A stretch of DNA of 64,000 nt, taken from NCBI RefSeq assembly GCF_023897015.1, contig NZ_JAMHFY010000009.1, positions 62,001-126,000 of the forward strand, given 5' to 3'. Positions 44,713-53,259 of the stretch are shown here, piece after piece. The stretch is from Desulfosporosinus nitroreducens (GTDB lineage: Bacteria > Bacillota > Desulfitobacteriia > Desulfitobacteriales > Desulfitobacteriaceae). The position numbers were made by a program, and so were the translations under genes. The notes below the pieces were generated by a model that had not been told where the DNA came from, made no database searches, and was given only the letters and a program-made list of their open reading frames with translations. Position 1 is the stretch's first letter, and each line of letters starts with the position of its first letter.

Positions 44713-46365
44713 TTATCCAAAAACAGCCGGATAATATGTGACCCAACCTCCGCACAAATTCCTAACTTGAGTAAATCCATGTTGAGTTAAAATTCGATAA
44801 GCAACATAGCCTCGCAGCCCAATCTCGCAGTAAACGACGATTTCCTTATCTTTGGGAAGTTCCGATAATTTGCTGCGCAGGTCATTGACAGGGATATGCA
44901 GCGAGCCGGGGATAAATTTAGCTCTACGTTCTTCTTCATCCCGTACATCGATGATACATATATCTTTTGCTTTAAGTTTACTAAGTTCCTGCCAATGGAT
45001 CATTTGAACATCACCATTAATGATGTTTTCCGCCACATAGCCGGCCATGTTCACAGGATCTTTAGCCGATGAAAAGGGCGGGGCGTAGGCCAGTTCGAGT
45101 TCCTGCAAATCATAAATAGTCCCTTGGTTACGAATTACCCCGGCAATGTCATCAATCCGTTTATCGACACCCTGAGCTCCGACGGCCTGGGCACCCAGGA
45201 CTCGGCCATTATTTTTATCAAAGACAAGTTTTATGGATAATCTTGTTGCTCCAGGATAATACCCGGCGTGGGAATTGGAGTGAGTAAACAACACTTCATG
45301 AGGAATTCCTAATTTCTTAAGCATTTTTTCATTCGCTCCGGTGGACGCCGCAACTAAATCAAAAACCTTGGCAATAGCAGTGCCTTGAGTTCCCTCATAT
45401 TTCTTGTCCCGCCCGGCAATAATGTCGGCCACAATTCGTCCTTGTTTATTAGCAGGCCCGGCAAGGGGCAGGAGCGCAGCTTGTCCTGTTACTAAGTGTT
45501 TTACCTCAATGACATCGCCAACAGCGTAAATATTAGGGTCTGAGGTCTGGAGTCGTTCATTAACTTTGATGCCACCTAACTCTCCGATAGTTAGCCCGGC
45601 TTCCTTCGCTAATTTAATTTCCGGTTTGACACCAATAGCCAAGATCGTTAAATCAGCTTGCACTTCCTGGCCACTTTGGAGTGTAATAAGAGCTCCATTT
45701 TCCTTTTTCGCAAAGGATTTTACCCCATCTTCCAAAATGAGGTTGATTCCTTTATTGAAAATGTGCTCATGAAGAATTGCTGCCATTTCATAATCCAAAG
45801 GAGCCATGACCTGATTGCTCATTTCGATAATCGTTGTATCTACTCCTCTGGCATGGAGATTTTCTGCCATTTCCAGGCCGATAAAGCCCCCTCCCACGAC
45901 TGCTGCCGTTTTAGGTTGCTGCTCATCGATAAATCGTTTAATCTGATCAATATCTGTAACATTACGTACTACAAGAGCCTCGATGTCATTGATCCCGGGA
46001 ATCGGCGGCCGCAGAGGAGCTGCCCCGGGAGAAAGGATCAATTGATCATAAGATTCTCGGTAGACCTTACCACTCTGTTCTTGGACTTCGACGGCTTTTT
46101 CCTCAGGAAAAATACGGGTAACCTCACTAAAGATTCTCACATCAATACGGAAGCGGTTTCTCATAGCTTCAGGCTTTGAAACCAAGAGAGCTTCCCGCTC
46201 ATTAATAACTCCACTGACATAATACGGTAAGCCGCAGTTAGCATATGATATATGTTCTCCCCGCTCAAAGATAATGATTTCCGCCTCTTCATCCAAACGG
46301 CGCAAGCGTGCTGCAGCACTGGCTCCCCCTGCAACTCCACCAACAATGAGTACCTTTTTACTCAT
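44713..46365 (-). CDS. CoA-disulfide reductase with rhodanese domain
   Basis: A 550-residue flavoprotein. The FAD motif is VLIVGGVAGGASAAARLRR. The single active-site cysteine C44 lies in SYANCGLPYY, the mark of CoA-disulfide reductase/NADH oxidase-type enzymes. The NAD motif is AAVVGGGFIGLEMAENL, and the second FAD motif is IYAVGDVIEV. From about residue 460 a rhodanese domain follows with its cysteine in VVYCEIGLRGYVA. Such fusions reduce CoA disulfides, persulfides or polysulfides with NAD(P)H, which links to sulfur metabolism and redox control. It is divergent from a marR gene that probably regulates it. A partial copy lies at 2781-3395. Confidence 0.9.
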   Translation of the reverse strand: MSKKVLIVGGVAGGASAAARLRRLDEEAEIIIFERGEHISYANCGLPYYVSGVINEREALLVSKPEAMRNRFRIDVRIFSEVTRIFPEEKAVEVQEQSGKVYRESYDQLILSPGAAPLRPPIPGINDIEALVVRNVTDIDQIKRFIDEQQPKTAAVVGGGFIGLEMAENLHARGVDTTIIEMSNQVMAPLDYEMAAILHEHIFNKGINLILEDGVKSFAKKENGALITLQSGQEVQADLTILAIGVKPEIKLAKEAGLTIGELGGIKVNERLQTSDPNIYAVGDVIEVKHLVTGQAALLPLAGPANKQGRIVADIIAGRDKKYEGTQGTAIAKVFDLVAASTGANEKMLKKLGIPHEVLFTHSNSHAGYYPGATRLSIKLVFDKNNGRVLGAQAVGAQGVDKRIDDIAGVIRNQGTIYDLQELELAYAPPFSSAKDPVNMAGYVAENIINGDVQMIHWQELSKLKAKDICIIDVRDEEERRAKFIPGSLHIPVNDLRSKLSELPKDKEIVVYCEIGLRGYVAYRILTQHGFTQVRNLCGGWVTYYPAVFG

Positions 46366-46519
46366 TACAACATCTCCTTTAGCATATAGATTATCTCAGT
46401 TTCACCAAGTTTATGAAAATAATAACATGATTAATTGGCATTCACAATCATGTTATCTTCTCTTTTGTAATTTAATTACTCCCTTAGGAGATCTTGATAT
46501 GAATTCATCTATCTTAATA

Positions 46520-46566
46520 TTGACTGAAAAATACAACGCATTTATAATATAGTTGTTAAGACAACT
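46520..46566 (+). promoter_or_regulatory. marR promoter with overlapping operator
   Basis: TTGACT (46520-46525) and TATAAT (46543-46548), 17 bases apart. The palindrome AGTTGTTAAGACAACT (46551-46566) lies exactly over the start site. The same palindrome recurs at 47025-47040. Confidence 0.8.
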
Positions 46567-46581
46567 GAGGTGACGATTAAG

Positions 46582-47007
46582 ATGGACTTTAAATTAGAGG
46601 ATTCATTGGGATTTATACTAAGTAAGACAAATACAAAACTTAAAAATAAGTTATTACAACGATTCAATGAATATAATGTAACACCGGAACAATGGTCTGT
46701 ACTTAACTGTTTATGGACACAAGAAGGTCTTAGCCCTAAAGAGTTGGCTGATATGATCTTTAAAGATAAACCAAATACTAATCGCATTCTTGAAAAATTA
46801 CAAACAAAAGAATTAATTGTCCGTAAGCCTCATCCAGTAGATAGAAGAGCTTATCAAATTTTTCTAACTAATCGTGGTTGGGCATTAAAAGATGAATTAG
46901 TTCCTAAGGCTATCCAATTATTAGAGGAAGCTACACAAGGAATCGAAAAACAAAAAATCGCAGAAATGATAAAACTGTTAAATCAAATGTACGATAATAT
47001 CAACTAG
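46582..47007 (+). CDS. MarR family transcriptional regulator
   Basis: A protein of about 141 residues. The winged helix-turn-helix reads VTPEQWSVLNCLW, LSPKELADMIFKDKPNTNRILEKLQTKELI and the wing RKPHPVDRRAYQIFLT. The ATG at 46582 is chosen because GAGGTGA lies 8 bases upstream; a GTG at 46570 is possible. It probably represses its own promoter, the divergent CoA-disulfide reductase and the downstream DUF169 gene through the palindrome seen twice. Signals may be oxidants or reactive sulfur, judged from the reductase beside it. This is inference. Confidence 0.88.
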   Translation: MDFKLEDSLGFILSKTNTKLKNKLLQRFNEYNVTPEQWSVLNCLWTQEGLSPKELADMIFKDKPNTNRILEKLQTKELIVRKPHPVDRRAYQIFLTNRGWALKDELVPKAIQLLEEATQGIEKQKIAEMIKLLNQMYDNIN

Positions 47008-47017
47008 TATTATTTTA

Positions 47018-47047
47018 GGGTTATAGTTGTTATGACAACTATAACCC
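47018..47047 (+). promoter_or_regulatory. Second MarR operator / hairpin
   Basis: GGGTTATAGTTGT and ACAACTATAACCC form a near-perfect 30-base palindrome around TATG. Its core matches the operator at the marR promoter. It may also stop marR transcripts. Confidence 0.65.
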
Positions 47048-47219
47048 AGAATTAATTAGGGTGGACTAAAACGATAAAAGGAGGTAACTGGTATGAAAAA
47101 CTGTTTATAAATTGCGTCTGCATTAACCACCAGTAATCGTTAGTTTTATAATCAATGACAACCCCAAGAATCATGCTATTCAGGATTAATAAGCGAAAAG
47201 AAGAATAAGAGGTGTTAGT

Positions 47220-47939
47220 ATGAAAAGCAAGATTGCCGATTCCATAAAACTTAAAACCCAACCCGTTGCAGTATTCCGTACAGATCTCAAACCTGAAGGG
47301 GCCTTACAGTTTAAGGAAGGAAAATGGGGCTGCGTGATTTCCATGTTAAATGCTGCCGCCAAAGGCCGTGTCGCTGTTTTTGACGACAAAACAACCTCAT
47401 GTGTAGGGGGCAAAGTTGGCCTTGGTTTTAACCGCTTTCAATTAGGCTTTATTGAATATTTTTTGTCAACCGGCGGTGTAGGAGATAGAGAAGGAGAATT
47501 CTATAAAAAAAGTCCCGAGCTTGCAGCAAAATTTGCTACCGGATTACCGGAAGTTACCGCAAAAACTTATATTGTCTTTAAACCTTTACTAGAGTTGGCT
47601 GAGGACGAAACACCGGAAATCGTTATCTTCCTTGTTAATGCAGACCAACTATCTGCTCTGGTACAGTTCGCTAATTATGATAAATCGACCCAAGACAATG
47701 TCAAAATAGAATTTGGTGCCGGCTGTCATCAGTCCGTACTCTATGCTCTTGAGCAAGTAGAGAATGATAATTCCAAGTGCATTGTAGGGCTAACTGATCC
47801 CTCGGCACGTAAATTCATCGACAAAGACATCCTTTCATTCAGTATTCCCTATAAACGGTTTTTAGAGTTAGAAGCCCAAGTGGACGAGAGCTTTCTGACC
47901 AAAGAAACCTGGTTGCCAATTGCAGCTCGGATTGAGTAG
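47220..47939 (+). CDS. DUF169 family protein
   Basis: A 239-residue protein of the DUF169 (COG2043) group: [25 protein letters not shown] near the start, two conserved cysteines (KWGCVISML and [13 protein letters not shown]), and later [15 protein letters not shown] and [13 protein letters not shown]. The family is common in anaerobes and methanogens, and its activity is unknown. It follows the marR gene by 212 bases, with the second MarR operator between them, so it is probably part of the same regulon as the CoA-disulfide reductase. AGAGGTG lies 7 bases before the ATG. Confidence 0.85.
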   Translation: MKSKIADSIKLKTQPVAVFRTDLKPEGALQFKEGKWGCVISMLNAAAKGRVAVFDDKTTSCVGGKVGLGFNRFQLGFIEYFLSTGGVGDREGEFYKKSPELAAKFATGLPEVTAKTYIVFKPLLELAEDETPEIVIFLVNADQLSALVQFANYDKSTQDNVKIEFGAGCHQSVLYALEQVENDNSKCIVGLTDPSARKFIDKDILSFSIPYKRFLELEAQVDESFLTKETWLPIAARIE

Positions 47940-47945
47940 GCTTTT

Positions 47946-48178
47946 CCTTGCCTGGGGCGGTTATTTCTTCTTTATGATCATAACAACGAGTGTTGCAAAT
48001 GCAATTATGAGATGACAACCTGTTACAGATATTACTGCATAATCTTCCAGGCAAAAGATAATACTTATCCCTGACTATTTGCCGGATTCAGGCCGCCTCA
48101 GAAAACGGGGCGGCCTGAAATTGTTACCTCAGCCAAACGTTAAACTTGAAGGACTCTGTTCCTCACAGGGATGCATAA
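47946..48178 (-). pseudogene. Right half of a third module copy: deleted holin-like toxin gene
   Basis: This is similar to 12210-12505 of copy 1. The toxin C-terminus (IAFATLVVMIIKKK, stop in GGCGGTTATTTC) is present. A 62-base deletion has removed its start, ribosome binding site and the sequestering hairpin, fusing ATGAGAT directly to GACAACCTG. The downstream GC-rich hairpin (48089-48117) and the TGTTCCTCACAG segment remain. The antisense half lies at 43611-43735, so a 4.2 kb block with MntA/HepT, CoA-disulfide reductase, MarR and DUF169 appears to sit inside this copy. Confidence 0.65.
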
Positions 48179-48268
48179 AGTTATTTATTCTACTTTTCTG
48201 CTCCATAACATGGCGATTAGCCCGTTTATTGTGCGAATAAGTAATAAAATTCCTCAATTTACATTTCC

Positions 48269-49072
48269 TTATAGTTCAATGACTTCTAAGTCGTTCGGAA
48301 CAAAAATATTTCCGTTATAATAGATTTTTCCCTCAGTCGTATATAACTGCTTGCGTTGTTCAATGTTTTTGTCCTCAGTGTGCCACAGAACAATATTTTT
48401 AATGTTCAATTTTGTGGCAAGTTCACAGGCTTCCTTTACTGTGCTATGGTTTTTCTCGTAGGGTTTGAAGATTTCCCGTTCACTATAAAGACAAAACGCC
48501 TCGCTTAATAACCAGTCAATATTTTCTACGTATTCCTTACATAACGAATTATAAGGTTCATCTCCCAGAAACGTAAGAGTTTTACCATTATTAATTTTTG
48601 TAGTAAAGCCAAACTGTTTTGCTTTCGTTGAATGTATATCAAAAAAGGTAACCTCGTACCCTGCTAGAATTTCCTTCTGTCCATCTGCTACAGGAATTAG
48701 GATAATTCTCTTTCCAATTAAATCAGTAAGTTCTTTATCCAATGTCGCATCAGTTAGCGCTAAGATATTGTTAACTAGCTCGATATGGCAGTAAATCTTA
48801 AAGGTTCCATCATATCGGTCAGTAAGGATTAGTGATGCTATACTACGAATAACCCACACCATACCCAATAAATGATCTGTATGCCGATGTGTAACAAAGG
48901 CATTATGTATATCAGTAACAGGAATTTGAGCTTTTTGCAAGATTCCAATAATGCCATTCCCACCTCCAGCATCCACTAAAATGTTTTCCTTCCCGTTAGA
49001 GATTGCAAAACAGGTGTTATAGCATTTCGTCACAAAAGCATGACCAGTTCCCAAAACGATAAGTTTTTCCAA
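48269..49072 (-). CDS. MBL-fold metallo-hydrolase
   Basis: About 267 residues of the metallo-beta-lactamase superfamily, with zinc motif THRHTDHLLGM (HxHxDH), an early ILVDAGGGNG turn, an aspartate in LTFLGDEPYN and a late histidine in NIVLWHTED. It is similar in length and pattern to RNase Z/arylsulfatase-like members, but the usual insert of RNase Z is not evident. The TTG at 49072 lies 8 bases after GGAGTG; a GTG at 49093 is the alternative. The substrate is unknown. Confidence 0.8.
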   Translation of the reverse strand: MEKLIVLGTGHAFVTKCYNTCFAISNGKENILVDAGGGNGIIGILQKAQIPVTDIHNAFVTHRHTDHLLGMVWVIRSIASLILTDRYDGTFKIYCHIELVNNILALTDATLDKELTDLIGKRIILIPVADGQKEILAGYEVTFFDIHSTKAKQFGFTTKINNGKTLTFLGDEPYNSLCKEYVENIDWLLSEAFCLYSEREIFKPYEKNHSTVKEACELATKLNIKNIVLWHTEDKNIEQRKQLYTTEGKIYYNGNIFVPNDLEVIEL

Positions 49073-49093
49073 TTCTATTTCACTCCAATACAC

Positions 49094-49445
49094 GAGTCCC
49101 GATTAAGTCATCTGTAGTTTATTACATACATTGATATGACAGCCATGGTCTTTTGGGTAATTATACTTGAAGCAGAGCCAGCTAACAACGCACAACGCAA
49201 TAAGACATAGCTGCTAAAGCCGGAAGGGTTAATAAAAGTTGGGTATGTAAATAATTTTCACTTCAGGAAAATGATATGAACTTAATTTTCATTTCTTTAG
49301 ATTGGCGATTTAGAGACATGATTGCATAAAGAGATTGGGGGTATGCCCCAATCTCTTATGCGCTTTGAATATTTAAAACTTAAATGACCCTAAAGGCTCA
49401 ACTTTCTTAGGCCAACCCATTGCACCTTCATCAGAACTTGAAGGG
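49094..49445. other. Intergenic stretch with one terminator
   Basis: About 350 bases. Apart from the terminator at 49329-49357 I see no gene or repeat. Confidence 0.5.
49329..49357. terminator. Terminator after the thioredoxin reductase fusion
   Basis: AAGAGATTGGGG pairs perfectly with the CCCCAATCTCTT arm around GTATG. It lies downstream of the leftward sulfotransferase/thioredoxin operon. Confidence 0.7.
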
Positions 49446-50702
49446 CTAACTTTCTTTAGCGGGACAATCACGGACCGCCGAAATATTATCTTGCAATTGA
49501 GCATTTAAATTCTCAGAATCCATCAAACAATTTAATTGTTTGATAACTGTGTCTTTATTTAGAACAATACTGAAAGGTGTTTCTTTGACACCATATTGTT
49601 TTGCTAGCATTTTCTTCCTGGAAATATCAACTTTAACTATTTTATACTTGCTGCCGCTATCACTAACCACTTTTTCTAAAACAGTATTAAAAGTCAGGCT
49701 CCCTGCAACTATAGGGTTAAAAAAGGACAGTATGACAGGCTTATCGCTTTCTAAAACATTTGCCTTAAAATCATTAAACTCTTCTATATATCTTTCCGCT
49801 GCCACTGCTGCAGTTGCACCATCACCTGCAGCTGAAACAATCTGTCTTAAATACTTGACCCTGTTGTCACCAACGGCATAAACACCTTCAATATTCGTTT
49901 CCATTAACTCGTTAACCGGAATATATCCTTTTTGATCCATCTCCACACCGCTGTCATGCAAAAATCCGGTAGATGGTATCATGCCTACAAAAAAGAATAC
50001 CCCCTGACAGGTTAGCTCACTGCTTTCTCCTGTCTTAATGTTCTTGATTTTAACTCCCTCAACATTCTCTTTACCTAATACTTCTTCAATAGTGGAATTC
50101 CAAACGAAATTCATCTTTTCATTGTTAAAGGCCTTTTCAGCACTAAGCTTATTGCAATCAAGTATCCCATCATCATGTAAAACGATTGTAGTCACCATAT
50201 TAGCGAATTTAGTAATGTACATGCCTTCTTCAATGGCCTGGTCACCGCTGCCGATGACAACTACATCTTCATCTTCAAAGAATTCAGCATCACAAGTAGC
50301 ACAATATGCTACACCACTGCCTCTTAATTTAGTTTCACCCGGAATGTTCAGCAGTCTTGGCTTGCAACCACTGGCTATGATCACTGCTTTAGCCGTAAGC
50401 TCTTTTCCTTTTTTGGTTTTAATTAATTTCTCGTCTAGTGAGAAATCTACTTCCATAACCTCATCATTGAGAAATTCTGCTCCAAAATCTTCGGCATGTT
50501 TTTTAAAGTCTTGCATTAATTGGGGGCCGGTTGTTTGTCCATACCCGGGATAGTTTACAATCTCCCTAGTGGTTTCGGCCATTCCGCCTATTACCCCTTT
50601 ATAAATCACCAAAGTTTTTAATCTCGCCCTGGCACCATAAATAGCAGCCGATAAGCCTGCAGGTCCTCCACCAATGATTACGATATCATAATGATTCATC
50701 AT
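49446..50702 (-). CDS. Thioredoxin reductase fused to a thioredoxin-like domain without CxxC
   Basis: A 418-residue protein. Residues 1-305 are a thioredoxin reductase: FAD motif GGGPAGLSAAIYGARAR, redox disulfide CATCD (C134, C137), NADP motif VIGSGDQAIEEG and GVYAVGDNR. Residues about 312-415 form a thioredoxin-like fold (PVILSFFNPIVAGS, IVKVDISRKKMLAKQYGVKETPFSIVL with cis-Pro). The active-site position reads NPIVAGS, so both cysteines are absent. The extra domain therefore cannot carry electrons itself and may dock the separate thioredoxin encoded 16 bases upstream. It is the last gene of the sulfotransferase operon. Confidence 0.85.
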   Translation of the reverse strand: MMNHYDIVIIGGGPAGLSAAIYGARARLKTLVIYKGVIGGMAETTREIVNYPGYGQTTGPQLMQDFKKHAEDFGAEFLNDEVMEVDFSLDEKLIKTKKGKELTAKAVIIASGCKPRLLNIPGETKLRGSGVAYCATCDAEFFEDEDVVVIGSGDQAIEEGMYITKFANMVTTIVLHDDGILDCNKLSAEKAFNNEKMNFVWNSTIEEVLGKENVEGVKIKNIKTGESSELTCQGVFFFVGMIPSTGFLHDSGVEMDQKGYIPVNELMETNIEGVYAVGDNRVKYLRQIVSAAGDGATAAVAAERYIEEFNDFKANVLESDKPVILSFFNPIVAGSLTFNTVLEKVVSDSGSKYKIVKVDISRKKMLAKQYGVKETPFSIVLNKDTVIKQLNCLMDSENLNAQLQDNISAVRDCPAKES

Positions 50703-50718
50703 GCACCTCTATAATAGC

Positions 50719-51039
50719 TTATAATAGCTCTTCAATTTTTCCTACCATGTCTTCTTCCTCAACATCGCCTGCTAACTTTCCATAAAACTCCCCGTCTTTG
50801 AAAAATAACAGCTGAGGAACACCCTTTAGGGAAAAACTTTTAAACAAAGCTTTATCCTGCTCAACATCCAGAGCGTAAAACGATAATTTGGCTTGATACT
50901 TTTCTGATACTTCTTCCAACCTAGGAACAACTTCTTTACATACGTGACAATCATGTCTGGTAAATACAACTACGCAGGCCTCATTGTTATCATAAATTGC
51001 TTTATTAAAAAGCTCAGCGTTAATTTTTTTGAGTTCCAT
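50719..51039 (-). CDS. Thioredoxin
   Basis: A 106-residue thioredoxin with active site RHDCHVCKEV (C31, C34) instead of CGPC, and cis-proline in KGVPQLLFFKDGE. It lies between the arylsulfotransferase gene and the thioredoxin reductase fusion and is surely reduced by the latter. Its client is unknown. Genetic context points to the sulfotransferase reaction or the further handling of its sulfur group. The ribosome binding site GGGAGG is upstream. Confidence 0.88.
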   Translation of the reverse strand: MELKKINAELFNKAIYDNNEACVVVFTRHDCHVCKEVVPRLEEVSEKYQAKLSFYALDVEQDKALFKSFSLKGVPQLLFFKDGEFYGKLAGDVEEEDMVGKIEELL

Positions 51040-51068
51040 TTATATACCTCCCTTGTACAACCATAGAG

Positions 51069-51098
51069 GTTCTACCGTGAAGTTATCACGGTAGAACT
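51069..51098. terminator. Hairpin between arylsulfotransferase and thioredoxin genes
   Basis: GTTCTACCGTGA pairs with TCACGGTAGAAC around a short loop. There is no T-run, so partial termination or RNA processing within the operon is more likely than a full stop. Confidence 0.55.
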
Positions 51099-51134
51099 CC
51101 AATCAATTTATAGATATAACACTAACTACAGTTT

Positions 51135-53018
51135 TTATAGTTTTAATGAAGCTTTTATTTCGTACTTCAGGTTATCGATATTCATATAAATATCAAATTC
51201 ACCGGACAAACCTTCCCTGCTCACATAGTACTGCACATCATTTTCCTTTTGTTCTTCAAACGATACACAGGCGGCTGTGATGTCATGCACTTCGGTGGGT
51301 ACTGAGTAGAACTTAGAGCCATCCGCACCTTTTAATTCCAGCAGAACCTGGGAACCTTCCACAAATGTGCCGCGCAGCGCCAATCGATCTTCTTCAAGCA
51401 CTAAGGAGAGAGCATATTTTTCCGGCAGTTCCACACCGGCCTCTTTAAACTTAACTTTCAGACCAAATTCCGGAGTAACTCCAAAACCACCTAAGAATTT
51501 CCCTTTACCCAGCCCGTATTGAGTTTTTTCATCATATAAGGCAAGTCTTCTGGCTCTGAAGTAATTGCCGCCTACAACCTTTAATTCATACCTAACTTCA
51601 TTGTTGAGCAATTCTACAGTGATCATTTCCAATGTTAAGTGAAGATGCTCGTCTTTATGCATATTTAATTGCAGTGCCCCTAAATCATCGGTATGCTTCC
51701 CCCTGAAGGTTGAGATACCGCCTGAGTGAACCATGTAGTGTCCTTCACCGTAGTAATCTACATTGCTGATATATGGGGAATAGAATTCTGCTCCTCTTTC
51801 TTTGCCATACTGCCAGACTTGTTCTATTTCCATTTTGTCAATATCTATTCTGTAAATAACCCCTCTGGAGAAATTATCATTGGGCTGCACTCGGTTTTCC
51901 TTGGTTTTGGATCGATAGGTTCCGTTATCAAAGACGAAGACATCTCCGTTAGGTAGAATTCTAGCCGCATGCTGCTCATACTGCCAATCAAAATCGCCTT
52001 TAGTTACATTTTTGAAGAAATATTTTTGCCACTCTTCTCCCCAGCCTTCAGAGTCACCGAGAATCCAGTTTAACTTGCCGGTATCATAATTAAAGTTAAT
52101 GACAGCATCCTGGTGCCGTCCGGACATCGTAATGGAATTGGTGGGTTTGTCATACCAAACAGAGTTATTGTGGAACCAGTCATGGTGATTCCAATCTCCC
52201 GCTTTACCTTGTTCTCTCGGCAATATCTTAAGCAAATCCCAGGATTTAACGATTGAGCCGGTTTCTCTATCAATTTCAACAACATAGTCCTCAACAGATT
52301 CATCGAAATTATTATCCGAAGCCGCTAATAAGTTGCCGTTTTCTAATTCTATTGCATCATGGTGATATCCACCCGGCAGTCTGTATTCGACGTAGATTTT
52401 ACCACAAAAGCCTATTTCCATAAGTCCTACAGTATAGTAAGGTTTTTGCAATGAGCGGTAAGAAGTTACTAAAAGTCTTCCGTTAGCTAGTTGCTTAATA
52501 TCATAGCTTGCTTTTTCAGTCATCACCCATCTTAAATCACCGGCGTAATCAAAACCACAAGTTCTGGCGGAATCAACTAGAGGAGTAGCCGTTGATATAA
52601 TCATAATATCTTTGCCAAAGTAATCATAAGTCGTATCACAAGTTAAGGCTTTGTTTACGTTTAATTCTTCAACTTCTATTTTCACCTCAGCTGTTTCACC
52701 ATTTTCCAGCGTTAAAACAACGGTATTCTCATAAGCATCATATAATCCATAAATAGGCAACACGTGCTCCCGAGCGGCAGCAAAAGTATGCTCGAAATCC
52801 CCTTCTACTGCTTTACCCTTCACAGTTACTTTAACCGCAACTTCTTCTTTGGTATTAAAACATATCACTGCGGCCAGTGGGTTAACCAAATATGGGTTTT
52901 TAACAACATAAGGATTTTTCAAAGTATAGTTTCCTGCTCTAAATTCAGATAAAAACTTTTCTTCGGATTCATGTTGTAACGTGATTAAATGTTTTTGAGT
53001 TTCTAAATATTGTTTCAT
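51135..53018 (-). CDS. Aryl-sulfate sulfotransferase (AssT-like)
   Basis: A 627-residue beta-propeller sulfotransferase of the arylsulfotransferase (ASST) family, which moves sulfate from one phenolic sulfate to another phenol without PAPS. Family segments visible: GGYHHDAIELENGNLLAASD, WNHHDWFHNNSVWYD, TMSGRHQDAVINFNYDTGKLNWILGD (by position, about residues 297-322) and ARILPNGDVFVFDNGT. Several histidines in these segments are candidates for the sulfo-acceptor. Known AssT proteins such as that of E. coli are exported, but this one has no signal peptide, so it probably works in the cytoplasm. It is divergent from a LysR gene and followed by thioredoxin genes. Confidence 0.85.
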   Translation of the reverse strand: MKQYLETQKHLITLQHESEEKFLSEFRAGNYTLKNPYVVKNPYLVNPLAAVICFNTKEEVAVKVTVKGKAVEGDFEHTFAAAREHVLPIYGLYDAYENTVVLTLENGETAEVKIEVEELNVNKALTCDTTYDYFGKDIMIISTATPLVDSARTCGFDYAGDLRWVMTEKASYDIKQLANGRLLVTSYRSLQKPYYTVGLMEIGFCGKIYVEYRLPGGYHHDAIELENGNLLAASDNNFDESVEDYVVEIDRETGSIVKSWDLLKILPREQGKAGDWNHHDWFHNNSVWYDKPTNSITMSGRHQDAVINFNYDTGKLNWILGDSEGWGEEWQKYFFKNVTKGDFDWQYEQHAARILPNGDVFVFDNGTYRSKTKENRVQPNDNFSRGVIYRIDIDKMEIEQVWQYGKERGAEFYSPYISNVDYYGEGHYMVHSGGISTFRGKHTDDLGALQLNMHKDEHLHLTLEMITVELLNNEVRYELKVVGGNYFRARRLALYDEKTQYGLGKGKFLGGFGVTPEFGLKVKFKEAGVELPEKYALSLVLEEDRLALRGTFVEGSQVLLELKGADGSKFYSVPTEVHDITAACVSFEEQKENDVQYYVSREGLSGEFDIYMNIDNLKYEIKASLKL

Positions 53019-53184
53019 AATCTTCTCTCCTTTTAAATCCTCTTATTTTGTGTAGTGGGCCATAAGCAACCTTTACGAAACATTTAAGAAGTTTAATTCA
53101 TCAGCCTGTTTTTTTATCAGTAGGCAACCTATTCATCCTTTCGTTTTTTGTAATTATGGGTTGTGACTAATGTAATGTGACTTA

Positions 53185-53214
53185 TAATGTGTATAATAAG
53201 TTAAATACACATTA
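53185..53214. promoter_or_regulatory. Putative LysR operator between assT and lysR
   Basis: TAATGTGTAT (53185-53194) and ATACACATTA (53205-53214) form a perfect 10-base inverted repeat with a 10-base spacer in the divergent promoter region. It has the T-N11-A type core expected for a LysR-type regulator. Confidence 0.65.
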
Positions 53215-53259
53215 GATATGGAAATTCGACATATTATAACTATAGGAAGGTGTTTGACT

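Noticed and set aside
47093-47110. Strong ribosome binding site followed by a five-codon frame (MKNCL, stop)
   Set aside because: It could be a leader peptide for DUF169, but no attenuator structure follows; more likely it is the broken start of a lost gene.
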